DNA of 64,000 bases, taken from assembly GCF_016653615.1 (NCBI RefSeq), contig NZ_CP067393.1, positions 434,001 through 498,000 of the forward strand, in the 5' to 3' direction. The notes below the pieces were generated by a model. It did no database searches. It saw only the letters and a program-made list of their open reading frames with translations, and had not been told where the DNA came from. This document shows positions 48,584-58,126 of this stretch, one piece after another. This stretch comes from Entomomonas asaccharolytica (GTDB lineage Bacteria > Pseudomonadota > Gammaproteobacteria > Pseudomonadales > Pseudomonadaceae). The position numbers and the translations under genes were made by a program. Within the stretch, counting starts at the first letter, position 1; each line of letters opens with the position of its first letter.

Positions 48584-48868
48584 ATGGTTTCCACCAGAAC
48601 GACTCCCTATCAGGCGATGATTGCCCTATTGAAGAAAGCTCGAATTCAAAAAAAGCTTTCCCAAAGAGCCGTTGCCAAACTATGTGGCAAAAGCCAATCC
48701 TACGTTACCCAATATGAACGCTGTGAAACCCGTTTAGATATTATTGATTACTATGGCCTAGCCAGACTGTTAGACGTCACTGATGAACAAATAATAAAAA
48801 CACTCCATAGATACTATGATGAACATCCTATTGATAAGATTCTCAATGACCAGAAAAAAACCAACTAA
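48584..48868 (+). CDS. XRE-type helix-turn-helix regulator, paralogue
   Basis: 94 residues beginning MVSTRTTPYQAMIALLKKAR. HTH: LSQRAVAKLCGKSQSYVTQYERC. Close relative of the 82-residue regulator at 5,821, with a longer C-terminal tail. It lies after the T6SS module of island A and a decayed zinc-ribbon gene, and may control the effector genes. Confidence 0.8.
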   Translation: MVSTRTTPYQAMIALLKKARIQKKLSQRAVAKLCGKSQSYVTQYERCETRLDIIDYYGLARLLDVTDEQIIKTLHRYYDEHPIDKILNDQKKTN

Positions 48869-49094
48869 ATTTTAGCAACTAATAGTTCACTTAGTCAGAT
48901 GGACACCAAAATTGCTAAATTCCAATTAAGCGGCAAAACTGAGCTAAAGACCTAATATGTTGACTACAGCAATGTTAGATCCTTCAAAATCTTTAAATAG
49001 TGTTTTAATAGCCTCTATTTAGTATTTGGGAACTATCTATCGTCCAAGCGGTTAAGAGAAATAAATTATTTTTGGATAGCACTTTGAATTTTCT

Positions 49095-49646
49095 TTAGCC
49101 TTCGAATTGTTTATCTTCAAAAATATTTAACTGTCTAAAGTTTTCACCTATGAGGTTCTGCACTTCTTCAAAGCTATGTGACAACAATTGCATTTGATGT
49201 TCTGATTCTGCCTTATTTTCTGAAAGAGTAACTTTCAAAGATATGCTATTAAAAGTGTCTAAGCATTTTCTAAGTTTTTCATCTTCAATACGAGCTTTTA
49301 ATTTAATAAGCTTTGCTTTAGTTGCTCGTAATAATTCATCTAAATCATCTGGAACGCTAATTTTTTTCCACTCTGTCCCTTGATTATAATTATGTATATC
49401 GTTGAGCTGAATTTCCGCAGTTTTTCTACTTATATTGTCTATAACATCTTGTAATTGAATAAGCGTTTCACGTTGAAATTCTATTCTTTTTAAATAAAGT
49501 GTTGCATATTGCTGTTCTTTTCTAGCAGTTCGTTCTCTTTTTAAGAGTCTAAAATCAGCCAAATAACTTGCAAACATTGTCAATAAAGCACCTATTATCA
49601 AAGATAATACAGGAAGTAAATCTTTAAAAAACTCCCACATAGTCAC
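49095..49646 (-). CDS. Membrane-anchored coiled-coil protein of unknown function
   Basis: 183 residues: one N-terminal membrane span (LLPVLSLIIGALLTMFASYLA), then a long, charged helical region (about 35-180), so a cytoplasmic coiled coil tethered to the membrane. No family recognised. Alone on the minus strand between the HTH gene and the recombinase repeat. Confidence 0.6.
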   Translation of the reverse strand: MTMWEFFKDLLPVLSLIIGALLTMFASYLADFRLLKRERTARKEQQYATLYLKRIEFQRETLIQLQDVIDNISRKTAEIQLNDIHNYNQGTEWKKISVPDDLDELLRATKAKLIKLKARIEDEKLRKCLDTFNSISLKVTLSENKAESEHQMQLLSHSFEEVQNLIGENFRQLNIFEDKQFEG

Positions 49647-49878
49647 TCCCCTGTAGCTATTTTGTCCAAGTATTTTAATGTTTTATTAAACTATGCTAGC
49701 ATTATTTCAATTTTCTTTATACAAACTGCATTATTTAATTAAAGGCTTGTTTAAGCTATTTTCAGTTAATAACTTACCTATAGCTTAATTAAATAATCTA
49801 GCTAATGACTTATCAGCAATAAAAATGATAAATAAGCATAATCAAAAACCTAATTAATTAGTTTTATATATCTATCCC

Positions 49879-49929
49879 GAATTCCCGCTATGTTAGACGC
49901 TAAAAATCGTCTAGACATAGCGGGAATTC
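49879..49929. repeat. Inverted repeat downstream of recombinase, copy 2
   Basis: GAATTCCCGCTATGT and ACATAGCGGGAATTC pair perfectly (15 bp). After one bulged base, TAGACG / CGTCTA extends the stem by 6 bp around an 8-nt loop. Lies at the edge of the repeated unit, about 40 bp beyond the recombinase stop. Confidence 0.7.
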
Positions 49930-49967
49930 TGTATCAGCTCAATATTACGCACTTTTTTGACGCACAT

Positions 49968-50849
49968 TTAGCGCAAATAAACTTCCGTGATACTAGGTCT
50001 AAAATGCCCCATCTCTTGACTTACCGTTTGTAATGCTTGTTCTCTGTTTAAACCACAATGTACTTGCAGCTCTATCATCCGCCGTTGTGCATAACTATGC
50101 CGTAATCCATGAGCACCGTTTGACCAACCTAATGCCCGTTTTGAGGCCGTCGAGAAAGAACTGGACCAACGATTGCCACCATTAATCCCATAGTGCTGTT
50201 GATAATAAATATGCCTATCCGTTATGGTTATTGGCTCAACTAATCTTAGTTCCTCTAAACGATTAGCTAAATGGTGAGGTATTAATACTTCCCGTATCAG
50301 GCCACCTTTACCCTGTACCGTATAAAGCACACCTTCACTCCCTACAAACTTACTGGCTAAAGCAGGTCGCTTATCGGCTGTTCTTTCTGTAATGGGGAGG
50401 AGGGTAAGAAGTTCATGAGCACGTAAACCAGCGTTATAAGCTAATTCTGTTGCCAGTGCGTTTGGAGGTGTTTGTGCTTGGACAATCAATTCTACTTGTG
50501 CTGATTTATAAGCACGGGAATGAAGAATTTGCGTATGTTCAGACTTAATAACAGGCAAACGCTGGTCAGGTTCAAGCAAATGGGTAACCTGTTGCATCAT
50601 CAACTGAATAGCCTGACGCTCCATATCCAGTGTTTTTTGCCCTACTTCCTCAGCACGCTGCTCCAAATAAACTAACGCCATAGCAGGTGTTAACTGACGC
50701 AGACTAATACGACTATCAATACAATACTGTGCAACCTGTTTTAACGCTCCCTCATAATTACGTACCGACCCAATAGAACGAACAATAGAACCCTGTAACT
50801 GCTTCATCACAGAACCAGCTTGTTTATCTGCATTGGCAAATTTACCCAT
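49968..50849 (-). CDS. Tyrosine recombinase (integrase-domain protein), copy 2
   Basis: 293 residues, near-identical to the copy at 8,262 except in the middle (about residues 105-180) and a few scattered positions. Catalytic Arg (AGLRAHEL), HxxR (HGLRHSYA), His (MGHFRP) and Tyr (EVYLR) are kept. Overlaps the upstream HTH gene by 8 bases. Confidence 0.85.
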   Translation of the reverse strand: MGKFANADKQAGSVMKQLQGSIVRSIGSVRNYEGALKQVAQYCIDSRISLRQLTPAMALVYLEQRAEEVGQKTLDMERQAIQLMMQQVTHLLEPDQRLPVIKSEHTQILHSRAYKSAQVELIVQAQTPPNALATELAYNAGLRAHELLTLLPITERTADKRPALASKFVGSEGVLYTVQGKGGLIREVLIPHHLANRLEELRLVEPITITDRHIYYQQHYGINGGNRWSSSFSTASKRALGWSNGAHGLRHSYAQRRMIELQVHCGLNREQALQTVSQEMGHFRPSITEVYLR

Positions 50850-51069
50850 GCTGCTTGGCTAACCAACGGCTAATCGTACTAGGCGCTACCTTAACATGAC
50901 GTTGCTGTAACCAACGCTGTAAATCAGCCACACTTGCACCATTAGCATACAAAGCCAATAAAGCACTTTCATAACGCATTAACTTAGAAACACGTCGCTT
51001 ACGTCTAATAGCCTGCTGCTGTTTTAAACCAGCCACCACAACCTCAGCATCAAATACGGTTATAACCAT
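50842..51069 (-). CDS. Small HTH protein coupled to recombinase, copy 2
   Basis: 75 residues, differing from copy 1 by only a few substitutions (for example GLKQQQA for DLKQQQG). Same HTH and the same 8-base overlap with the recombinase gene. Confidence 0.75.
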   Translation of the reverse strand: MVITVFDAEVVVAGLKQQQAIRRKRRVSKLMRYESALLALYANGASVADLQRWLQQRHVKVAPSTISRWLAKQHG

Positions 51070-51563
51070 AAAGCCCTCTCTTTATCTCTTCCTCTCTTTA
51101 CTCATCTTTTTCTTCTTTCAACCTTGTAAGAACAACAAAACCTAAACAACAGATTCAGCGACTACTTAAAGCCTATTCGCCCCAGTTTCACCTTAACGTA
51201 GTGCGGCTCGGACCGTTCACGCCTTAACGTTTCGTTTTGAGAGAACGAACAAACTCAACTAGCCGTTGCAGCGGCCTATAAAAAGTCTCCTAAGAAAATT
51301 AGTGATGAAAATACATGCCCAAAAAGCAATAAAATACGCACCCAAAAAATAGGCTTATACAATTGCTTGGCTTGTTTAATTAGTATGCGGAAATATAGCA
51401 ATAGAGAATCGAACTAGCGTTAAGTTATAAAGCTAACTGACAAAGATAATGACAAATAAAACAAAGCATAGGTTATTTTGATTTAGACGAATGCTTATTT
51501 TTAAATAAAAAACGTATTACTTAAATCAAGTAATCGCATTGACAAAAATAACGCTCCCTCTGT

Positions 51564-51680
51564 TAAAAAAACAGCCCACGTAAACGGGAGTTGGATCGTG
51601 GGAATCCCGTTCAGATAATACTAAACAGAATGGTACAACACCCTCAAGGGGTTACGCGCACACAACAGGTGCATAACGTA
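51564..51680 (-). ncRNA. Candidate structured small RNA, copy 2
   Basis: Same 117-nt design as copy 1: 5' GTTACG / CGTAAC stem with an inner hairpin, a CCCC...GGG loop region, and a 3' terminator CCCACG / CGTGGG interleaved with AACGGGA / TCCCGTT. The few substitutions (for example ACGGGT to ACAGGT) fall in loops. Downstream, 51,070-51,560, is the conserved leader without ORFs. Confidence 0.65.
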
Positions 51681-51686
51681 ACTATT

Positions 51687-51714
51687 ATTATAGACAGGCA
51701 AAACTTAAATGCAA
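51687..51714 (-). promoter_or_regulatory. Sigma-70 promoter of small RNA, copy 2
   Basis: Minus strand TTGCAT, 16-bp spacer, TATAAT, the same as in the other two copies. A short frame of 69 codons overlapping it on the minus strand is not considered a gene. Confidence 0.75.
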
Positions 51715-51983
51715 TAGCAAAACCGAAAAATAACAAATGTAAACAATAGCTTGCTTTAAATTTTTAAACAACAATGTATGTAAAAAGACGCTAATAAACC
51801 CACATAGAAGATAAAAAATAATTATTGAATGATTAACTAATACAAATAAATAGATGACTACACTAACTAAACACAAATTTAAAAAAGAAAAATACAAAAC
51901 ACATAGCTAAGGAAGATAATATACTTATCAATTAATTGGAATAAATATACTGTTTGGTCAGCTAAAAACTGAAGGGGATAGCT

Positions 51984-52343
51984 ATGACAAAGCGTAATAA
52001 AATCTTTAAATATGCAAAAGAGAAATATGGTAGCAAACTTGACTATCCTTGGAAGAAATACCCAGACTATGCCGTGTTAAGACACACTAACACCCATAAA
52101 TGGTATGGACTAGTGATAAATATCCAAAAGAAAAAGCTTGGGCTTAAAGGCGAAGATAGTATCGATATAGTAAACTTAAAAATGCCACCTGAGCTTATTG
52201 GCTCTTTGCAGCAAAGCAAAGGCTTCTTACCTGCTTACCATATGAACAAAGAACACTGGATAACCATTTTACTAGACGGCACTGTAGCTATGGAAGAAAT
52301 TTATAATCTAATCGACATGAGTTATAAACTAACAAAAAAATAA
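51984..52343 (+). CDS. MmcQ/YjbR-family protein
   Basis: 119 residues, normal length for the family. Typical run: YAKEKYGSKLDYPWKKYPDYAVLRHTNTHKWYGLVINIQ, then NLKMPPELIGSL and PAYHMNKEHWITILLDG. The fold is CyaY-like; the function is unclear although often called DNA-binding. GGGG ribosome site before the ATG. Cargo in the slot between the two long repeats of island A. Confidence 0.85.
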   Translation: MTKRNKIFKYAKEKYGSKLDYPWKKYPDYAVLRHTNTHKWYGLVINIQKKKLGLKGEDSIDIVNLKMPPELIGSLQQSKGFLPAYHMNKEHWITILLDGTVAMEEIYNLIDMSYKLTKK

Positions 52344-52733
52344 GTAAGTGCTTAAGATTACTCTTCAGCAAAAATAGAGGCTGTTAATTAGATTTGCATA
52401 GACTATAACTAACACTACTCCATAATGAAATACGATCAAACATGATAGGCAGCTAAGAGCGAGAAGCGGAAACAACAGGCAGCTTGAAAAGCGACTCATT
52501 AAATAACTGATTGACAATGAGTATCACTAATTTCACACTCCACCAGTAACGTTATTAGCCAAAATCCCATAACCAGAAGTGGCAGGATATCAACGACAGG
52601 CAGCTGGGGCAAACGTCTCAAGATGAGATTTTCCAGGTCATCTACAGCATGTGTAATAAAACAGTTCATCCATCGACTGATGTATATTACTGACTTATAA
52701 TGTTCTTGTCTTTAGCAAAATGGATGGAAACAA
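52344..52733. other. Non-coding region with AGGCAGCT repeats
   Basis: About 390 bp without a gene. The octamer AGGCAGCT occurs three times (52,447; 52,477; 52,598), twice within a CAGGCAGCT context. They could be regulator sites for the 453-residue gene downstream, or chance. Confidence 0.35.
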
Positions 52734-54095
52734 ATGGGAAGTTATGCATATGATTATCTTAATGACTCACTGCTTTTAGACGGTACTCTAGTTACACGAA
52801 TGTACCATGGCATATCAGATGCAGCATTAGAGAAAGAGTTACGTGATTATCGAGAATATTGTCTAAAAGTACTTCCAGAAGTGCGCGAAACCGTAAAGAC
52901 AGTTAATGGCTCGGTTAGTTGCATGGCGACTAATACAATGTCACTTATTACATATCTTAAGCAAGCAGCATTGTACTTAGAAGAAGCCATTGTATCTGAC
53001 CCTATCTTTGAACTAACAGATTTCAGAACATCTTCAACAGAAGCCATAACTTCATTCATGGGTATGGCGACAACCCCAAAGATTGACCGTCAAAAATTAG
53101 CTGAAGCTGCTATCAGGCTCATTGAATTGCGTCCATTGGTAGCAGGTAGTTACGTTAAACTATATCCTGTAAGCTTCGAATTGGAACGTGGTACAGAGCT
53201 CCCCCTTCTCTACTCTGAAGTTGGTTTCGAAGATTGCCTACCACCAAATATCTTGAAGCAATATAAATTAAGTGCCAATGTACATAGTGTTGAAAACGAC
53301 AATGGACGTATGCTTGTGATGAGAGATTTGTATCTCTGCCGTAACATCAGCATTCATTTTGAAGGTATGAGAGGCGGGTTTGCAATGGGATATATGCTTA
53401 ACCCTACCGAAGTTAAACCAACAAATAAAAAAAATGTGTACAATTTCATACAAGAGAAAACATCAGAGCCACCATCAAAAGAACTTTTTAATGCATGGGT
53501 AAATCAATCCATAAATCAAACAGCTATGAGGCACTACATCGACCTGAGTAAACGGATTGCTTTATGCGATTACATTGGCTGTATGTTTAGTACTGAGTAT
53601 CCGTTTGAAAGTAATTTACTGAACACTAACCTTGATTCCACCAATATCAAAGCTAATACCTTAAACTGCACACTTCAAATGGATGTTCCATTTCTGGAAC
53701 AGATATCATCAGGTGATTTAATGTCCATTAGAAATAATGATGGTGAAGCATTCCAATCGTTCCGCTTGGAGCTAGAGAAAGGTTTTCGAGAGGCTAGACA
53801 TGAATCAGATCCAAATCGTGTACGTGCGATTATTGAAAACACGCAACATGAACTATTTGAAGTTCAAATGAGCCAGATTGCACCACAAGTGAAGCACATC
53901 AAAAACACACATTATACTGACGTTGCTATCGCGGTTGCTGGATTAGGATTTAGTGTATTAACAAGCGGTGTTAGTCTACTTGCCACTATGATGGCTTTCG
54001 CACATGGCTATAAGTCTTATAATGACTATAAATCGAAAATTACAGCTAATCCATGTCATTTTTTATGGAATGTTAAGCAGAAAGCAAAGATTTAG
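52734..54095 (+). CDS. Unknown 453-residue protein
   Basis: Soluble for the first 390 residues, mixed alpha/beta, with a hydrophobic stretch near the C-terminus (DVAIAVAGLGFSVLTSGVSLLATMMAFAHG) that may be a membrane hairpin. Cys-containing segments (VSCMATNTM, LCDYIGCMF) show no metal motif. I recognise no family. GC is higher than in neighbouring island genes. As single-gene cargo in the slot, a defence or stress role is possible but not shown. A GGA site precedes the ATG. Confidence 0.6.
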   Translation: MGSYAYDYLNDSLLLDGTLVTRMYHGISDAALEKELRDYREYCLKVLPEVRETVKTVNGSVSCMATNTMSLITYLKQAALYLEEAIVSDPIFELTDFRTSSTEAITSFMGMATTPKIDRQKLAEAAIRLIELRPLVAGSYVKLYPVSFELERGTELPLLYSEVGFEDCLPPNILKQYKLSANVHSVENDNGRMLVMRDLYLCRNISIHFEGMRGGFAMGYMLNPTEVKPTNKKNVYNFIQEKTSEPPSKELFNAWVNQSINQTAMRHYIDLSKRIALCDYIGCMFSTEYPFESNLLNTNLDSTNIKANTLNCTLQMDVPFLEQISSGDLMSIRNNDGEAFQSFRLELEKGFREARHESDPNRVRAIIENTQHELFEVQMSQIAPQVKHIKNTHYTDVAIAVAGLGFSVLTSGVSLLATMMAFAHGYKSYNDYKSKITANPCHFLWNVKQKAKI

Positions 54096-54121
54096 TTAAT
54101 GGTGTGTTTACATATATAGGT

Positions 54122-55107
54122 TGTACTAGCTCAGACCTGATCTGACAGTTACCAGTTTTTATGGGCGCCTGTCAGATTATATCTGGTTAAGATTCATCTC
54201 TTAGCTGATAGTTCGCATGAACAGCAATAAAGTACCAAGTTGGACATTTGCCAACATCTGGCTTGGCATTTCACCGACAGCTAAGCCTGATTATAACCAG
54301 AATTGCAAAAATATCAGATCGAGTAATAAGTGTCCTTTTATCCCTTTTTATAAACCTTTTAAGCCTTTTCAGGATAAGCGACATTGCAACAGCAATGTCA
54401 CCTTTGCCTTTAAAATCCCTTACCTTTACAAACCATTAATAAAACTCTTACCCTTATAGTTTATTTAGAGTCGCCTTTTATTATCCCTTCAAGAAACCGA
54501 CTTATTACCCATATCAATAATAATTTAACAATAAGCTTTACCAGATTTGAAAGTAATCAAATCAAAAGATATATTCGTTTATTAACCATTACATAAATTT
54601 TTCAGATAAATAGTCATATTCCATACTAATTAGATAACAATACATTTATTGATGGCTTGGTGGAAGGCTTTGGAAATATTGAAACCATATGGTTTCACCT
54701 TTTCTATTAACGTCTTTTATCGTTCTATTTCACTATTCATCAGTAAAAACTCATAGCAACGTCCTTAATAGAGACTAATAGAAAATGTGACTCTATATAG
54801 AGTCAAAATTTCCATTAAAGGCTATTGCAGTCAACCTATTAAATTTACTGATAAAATTGATAATAGTTACCTTAAAGAATACTAACAGCTTTATTTAGTA
54901 CAGCATTACTAAACATGTTCATTAAGCAAATCACCCATCACTGATTTATTGACTTTCAAACCTTTTCCTTGCCATTGTAATGAAGTGAAAAGATTATGGC
55001 TGATTGCTGTTAAGTCACATAATATGCCTAACAGCCACCTATCCTATAAAATACATTGTTCAATCACTAAACGCTTATAAACAATTATTTTATTGCCTTA
55101 TACCCAA
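54122..55107. other. Gene-free region with conserved palindromes, copy 2
   Basis: Keeps GAAACCATATGGTTTC (54,681-54,696) and TGACTCTATATAGAGTCA (54,788-54,805) and the GACATTGC / GCAATGTC hairpin near 54,380. Short frames at 54.2-54.5 kb are not supported as genes. Same possible origin or regulator role as copy 1. Confidence 0.45.
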
Positions 55108-56250
55108 TCAGCTTTTAGTGTGAGAGGCGCTTTTAAGCATCTGCTTAATCTCTTTCAAATAGTGTTGTGCCTGCATTCTATCCGTAGGCTTTGCACAAGA
55201 TACAACAGGCGCTGGTGTAGCAATATATTCACTTGTTCGAAGTTTAGATTCCACCCCCTTAGACGCTGTTGACTCAGACTGAATGTTAGATTGTGATTGA
55301 GTGGATACAGAGTGTTGTGAACTACGCAGCAAATTCAATTCACCCTGCAAAGCTTTTTGAATAATCCCATGCAAATAAGCGGCTGGATTGCGAATAGCTT
55401 GCTGTTCACAACGCTGTTGCCACTCATCAAGTACCTGTTGCTGTTGAACAGGCTCAAGGGTACTCAAAGCCAATAAACCACTATCTTGTTGAGCCGTGCT
55501 CATTGCTAAAAAACGCGCAGGTAATTTTAAATTATCTCTTAACCCTTGTAGTAGTATATTTTTATCTTTACTACTACTAATATACTTCTGATGACGAAGA
55601 CTATTGCTATCACAGCTTTTCAAGCTTGCTTTTGATTTTGTATAGGGTTGTTTATTATTCCGAAGCAAGTCCTTATCGCCATCTTTGGTATTGGAAGTTG
55701 TGGATAACTTTTTTGCTCCTGCTTCGTATTGCCTTAACCGTTCTGTTAAAACCTCTAAACGTGTCGGTAATTTCCTTTCAGCCACATGAGTGTCATTAAT
55801 TAACTCATTTAATGTATACTCAGCCACTTTTTGAATGGTTTTACTCTGATGAGTGGTCGCATTAGATAATAAAATCAGATAATCAGCATCCGTTTGTAAA
55901 CGCTCATAGATAGACAAAGGCTCATCATGTAACAAATAAACATTGCCCTGAATCATCCCTTTGTCATGGCGACGCTTACTCGTCAAACTTAGCCAGCCAG
56001 TAAGTCGCAAAATAGTTAAGGCTCTTGCTACCGTTTCCGTAGAAGCTTTACCCGTTAACGGACTAGTGGTTAAATAAGGCTGTAACTGCTCATAAGTAGC
56101 TAAACTAGTCACCCCATCAGCTTCCAACAACATCCTTAACACCTGCCAAGCATTACGCTCTATCGGTGTTAAGCGATTATCCAACAACAATGCTCTGGGA
56201 ACAGATTCATAACCCTTACCATCAAAAATATAACTGTCTGTACTCATCAT
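55108..56250 (-). CDS. STY4528-like island replication protein, intact
   Basis: 380 residues. N-terminal winged-helix-like part (RLTPIERNAWQVLRMLLEADGVTSLATYEQLQPYLT...ASTETVARALTILRLTGWLSLTSKRR) then GNVYLLHDEPLS and a polar Ser/Gln-rich C-terminal half. This matches what I recall of the STY4528 family, named from the SPI-7 island and linked to island replication. The broken duplicate at 16,790 has the same length. It lies next to the P4-type integrase of island A. Its upstream leader is conserved in both copies. Confidence 0.7.
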   Translation of the reverse strand: MMSTDSYIFDGKGYESVPRALLLDNRLTPIERNAWQVLRMLLEADGVTSLATYEQLQPYLTTSPLTGKASTETVARALTILRLTGWLSLTSKRRHDKGMIQGNVYLLHDEPLSIYERLQTDADYLILLSNATTHQSKTIQKVAEYTLNELINDTHVAERKLPTRLEVLTERLRQYEAGAKKLSTTSNTKDGDKDLLRNNKQPYTKSKASLKSCDSNSLRHQKYISSSKDKNILLQGLRDNLKLPARFLAMSTAQQDSGLLALSTLEPVQQQQVLDEWQQRCEQQAIRNPAAYLHGIIQKALQGELNLLRSSQHSVSTQSQSNIQSESTASKGVESKLRTSEYIATPAPVVSCAKPTDRMQAQHYLKEIKQMLKSASHTKS

Positions 56251-56418
56251 CTTATCCTTATTACCGTTAAAAAACTAAGTAATAAAGGACGATAAATAAC
56301 CAACACAAAGCTATCAGCAGAAAATCCGAAATACAGCTTGACGTATTTATTAAATAGGATGATAAAAATAAACCATGTATATAAACTACTAAAACAACTA
56401 AAAAGTAAAACCCATAAA

Positions 56419-56442
56419 AATGCCCTACAATGTAGAGCATTT
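56419..56442 (-). terminator. Terminator of island A integrase
   Basis: AATGCCCTACA / TGTAGAGCATT hairpin with one mismatch and a U-run on the minus strand. The same position as the terminator after the island C integrase. Confidence 0.6.
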
Positions 56443-56489
56443 AACAGTAATTCATAGACTACGGCAAAAGTACGGGTAAAAAGAACCTG

Positions 56490-57731
56490 CTAACACATAC
56501 CTAACTCATTTAACTTATTAGCCCAATCCTGCATCATTTGTTTACGTTGTTTCACATACTTGGCGTGATTATAGGTGGCTCTTATACTGTCTTTATCAGA
56601 ATGTGATAATTGCGCTTCAATCCAATCTTTAGGATACTCCAATTCATTAAGAGCAGTTGAAATAGTGGCTCTAATACCATGCGCTGTTAATTTATTTTTA
56701 TAGCCAATTCTATGTAAACCTGTATTTAACGTATTCTCACTTATCATCAGTTTAGGATCAGTACGATGACATAATAAGTAGGGCTGATTTTTATAAGCTA
56801 TACTTTTTAGCTCCTCTACAACCTCAATAGCTTGTTTAGATAAAGGAACAATATAAGGAGGAACAGCATTATTTTCATTTCTAACAATGCTTTTAAGCTG
56901 CTTTACTGCTTCAGCAGGAATAATCCATAAACCATCTTTTAAATCAAATTGACTTAGATTAGCTTGCCGTAACTCACCTGTTCTAACACCTGTTAAAAAC
57001 AAAAGTTTCAGCCCCAGCTTGATTTGATACTCGCCCTTATAGTTATTCAGTGCCTCAAAAAAATCAGGTAATTTATCAATAGTCAAATAAGGATTGTGGA
57101 ATGTTCTACGATGGGGTAAAGCTAAAATACTTAAATCCAGCGTAGGATTGACATCTGTAACCCCTTCAGCAATCGCATAGTCAAATATCTCTTTAATCCA
57201 CGCCCGATATTTTTCGCTAATTGAAAGTGCGCCTCTGTCCTCAATGTTACGTTGAATTAATAAACAATCATACTTTGTCACTTTACAAATCGATCTTTTC
57301 CCTATCACTGGAAAGATGTCATTTTTGAAACATCGTTTAATTTGAATATAAGTACTGTTTGTCCTTTCCATTTCGGCATTCGTATGTCCGAGTTTTTTCA
57401 TTTTCAAAGCTAACCATCTTTCTGCATAAACGTTAAATGAAGTAGTTGATGTAGGTATTTCTTCTCCATCTTCACCTTTTCTCAATTTGGGCAAACCATA
57501 TTTGAGTATGATTATTTCTTCAGGACAACGGTCTCTTGCCTCTTTTAAAGAAATTTCTGGATAAGGGCCAAGACTAGTTTTGCGACGTTTTTTATTGACT
57601 TGTATTCTGATAGTCCATGTAAGCTTACCAGTAGGATGAACCGCTATATAAAGACCATCACGATCAGCAACATAGTAGGTTCCAGTTGAAAGTGGTTTAA
57701 GTGCTCTGATTTTTGTATCGGTTAATGACAT
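56490..57731 (-). CDS. P4-type tyrosine integrase of island A
   Basis: 413 residues from MSLTDTKIRALKP; an 11-codon longer form is possible. Arm domain, then GVRTGELR (Arg), HGIRATIS (HxxR), LSHSDKD (His) and ATYNHAKY (Tyr). Its start is about 240 bp from the 3' end of tRNA-Gly, the classic position for an integrase that targets that tRNA. Paralogous to the integrases of islands B and C. Confidence 0.92.
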   Translation of the reverse strand: MSLTDTKIRALKPLSTGTYYVADRDGLYIAVHPTGKLTWTIRIQVNKKRRKTSLGPYPEISLKEARDRCPEEIIILKYGLPKLRKGEDGEEIPTSTTSFNVYAERWLALKMKKLGHTNAEMERTNSTYIQIKRCFKNDIFPVIGKRSICKVTKYDCLLIQRNIEDRGALSISEKYRAWIKEIFDYAIAEGVTDVNPTLDLSILALPHRRTFHNPYLTIDKLPDFFEALNNYKGEYQIKLGLKLLFLTGVRTGELRQANLSQFDLKDGLWIIPAEAVKQLKSIVRNENNAVPPYIVPLSKQAIEVVEELKSIAYKNQPYLLCHRTDPKLMISENTLNTGLHRIGYKNKLTAHGIRATISTALNELEYPKDWIEAQLSHSDKDSIRATYNHAKYVKQRKQMMQDWANKLNELGMC

Positions 57732-57969
57732 ATCTATTTTCCTTTTGTGAGAAACAGATGTCATAATCGTGAGTTATTCAACTGAAAAAACTGATAAATA
57801 CAAAAGTGCCACTTACTGTTTTTTTGGTGCCATTTTTGGTGCCACTTGCCCTTAGATTTCAATAGAACTTAGTGGAAGCTAACAGAAGAAAAAACAGAGC
57901 TAAGTGACTGATATAACAAGTTTTCAGTGATGAATACGGAGGCTCGTGGAACTCTATAGAAAAGAGAAA

Positions 57970-57995
57970 TGGAGCGGAAAACGAGACTCGAACTC
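57970..57995. other. Attachment site within tRNA-Gly 3' end
   Basis: The 26 bp at the tRNA 3' end are repeated exactly at 32,537 and in degenerate form at 20,518, each next to a P4-type integrase. The insertion leaves the tRNA intact. Confidence 0.85.
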
Positions 57996-58045
57996 GCGAC
58001 CCTAACCTTGGCAAGGTTATGCTCTACCAACTGAGCTATTTCCGC
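57970..58045 (-). tRNA. tRNA-Gly (GCC)
   Basis: 76 nt with the CCA end encoded. Acceptor GCGGAAA / TTTCCGC, D-arm AGCTCAGTTGGTAGAGC, anticodon arm CCTTGCCAAGG (anticodon GCC), T-arm GAGTTCGAGTCTC. Complete cloverleaf. Its 3' end is the attachment site of the island array. Confidence 0.97.
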
Positions 58046-58051
58046 TTAAAT

Positions 58052-58126
58052 TGGCGTCCCCTAGGGGACTCGAACCCCTGTTACCGCCGTGAAAGGGCGA
58101 TGTCCTAACCACTAGACGAAGGGGAC
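58052..58126 (-). tRNA. tRNA-Glu (TTC)
   Basis: 75 nt with CCA encoded. Acceptor GTCCCCT / AGGGGAC, D-arm CGTCTAGTGGTTAGGACA, anticodon loop CCTTTCACG (anticodon TTC), T-arm CAGGGGTTCGAGTCCCCT. It is directly upstream of tRNA-Gly and probably in the same transcript. Confidence 0.97.

Larger units (their letters stand above)
49876..51720. repeat. Long direct repeat 1, copy 2
   Basis: Same unit as at 8,171-9,985: end hairpin, recombinase, small HTH gene, identical leader and small RNA with promoter. It has a short extra AT-rich segment near 51,460-51,510. Confidence 0.85.
54122..56337. repeat. Long direct repeat 2, copy 2
   Basis: Second copy of the 2.15-kb unit at 15,868-18,015, beginning at TTGTACTAGCTCA and ending in the leader upstream of the STY4528-like gene. 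This copy holds the intact gene. Confidence 0.85.

Noticed and set aside
51688-51897. 69-codon hydrophobic frame on the minus strand
   Set aside because: Ends over the small-RNA promoter and has AT-driven Leu/Phe/Ile composition only.
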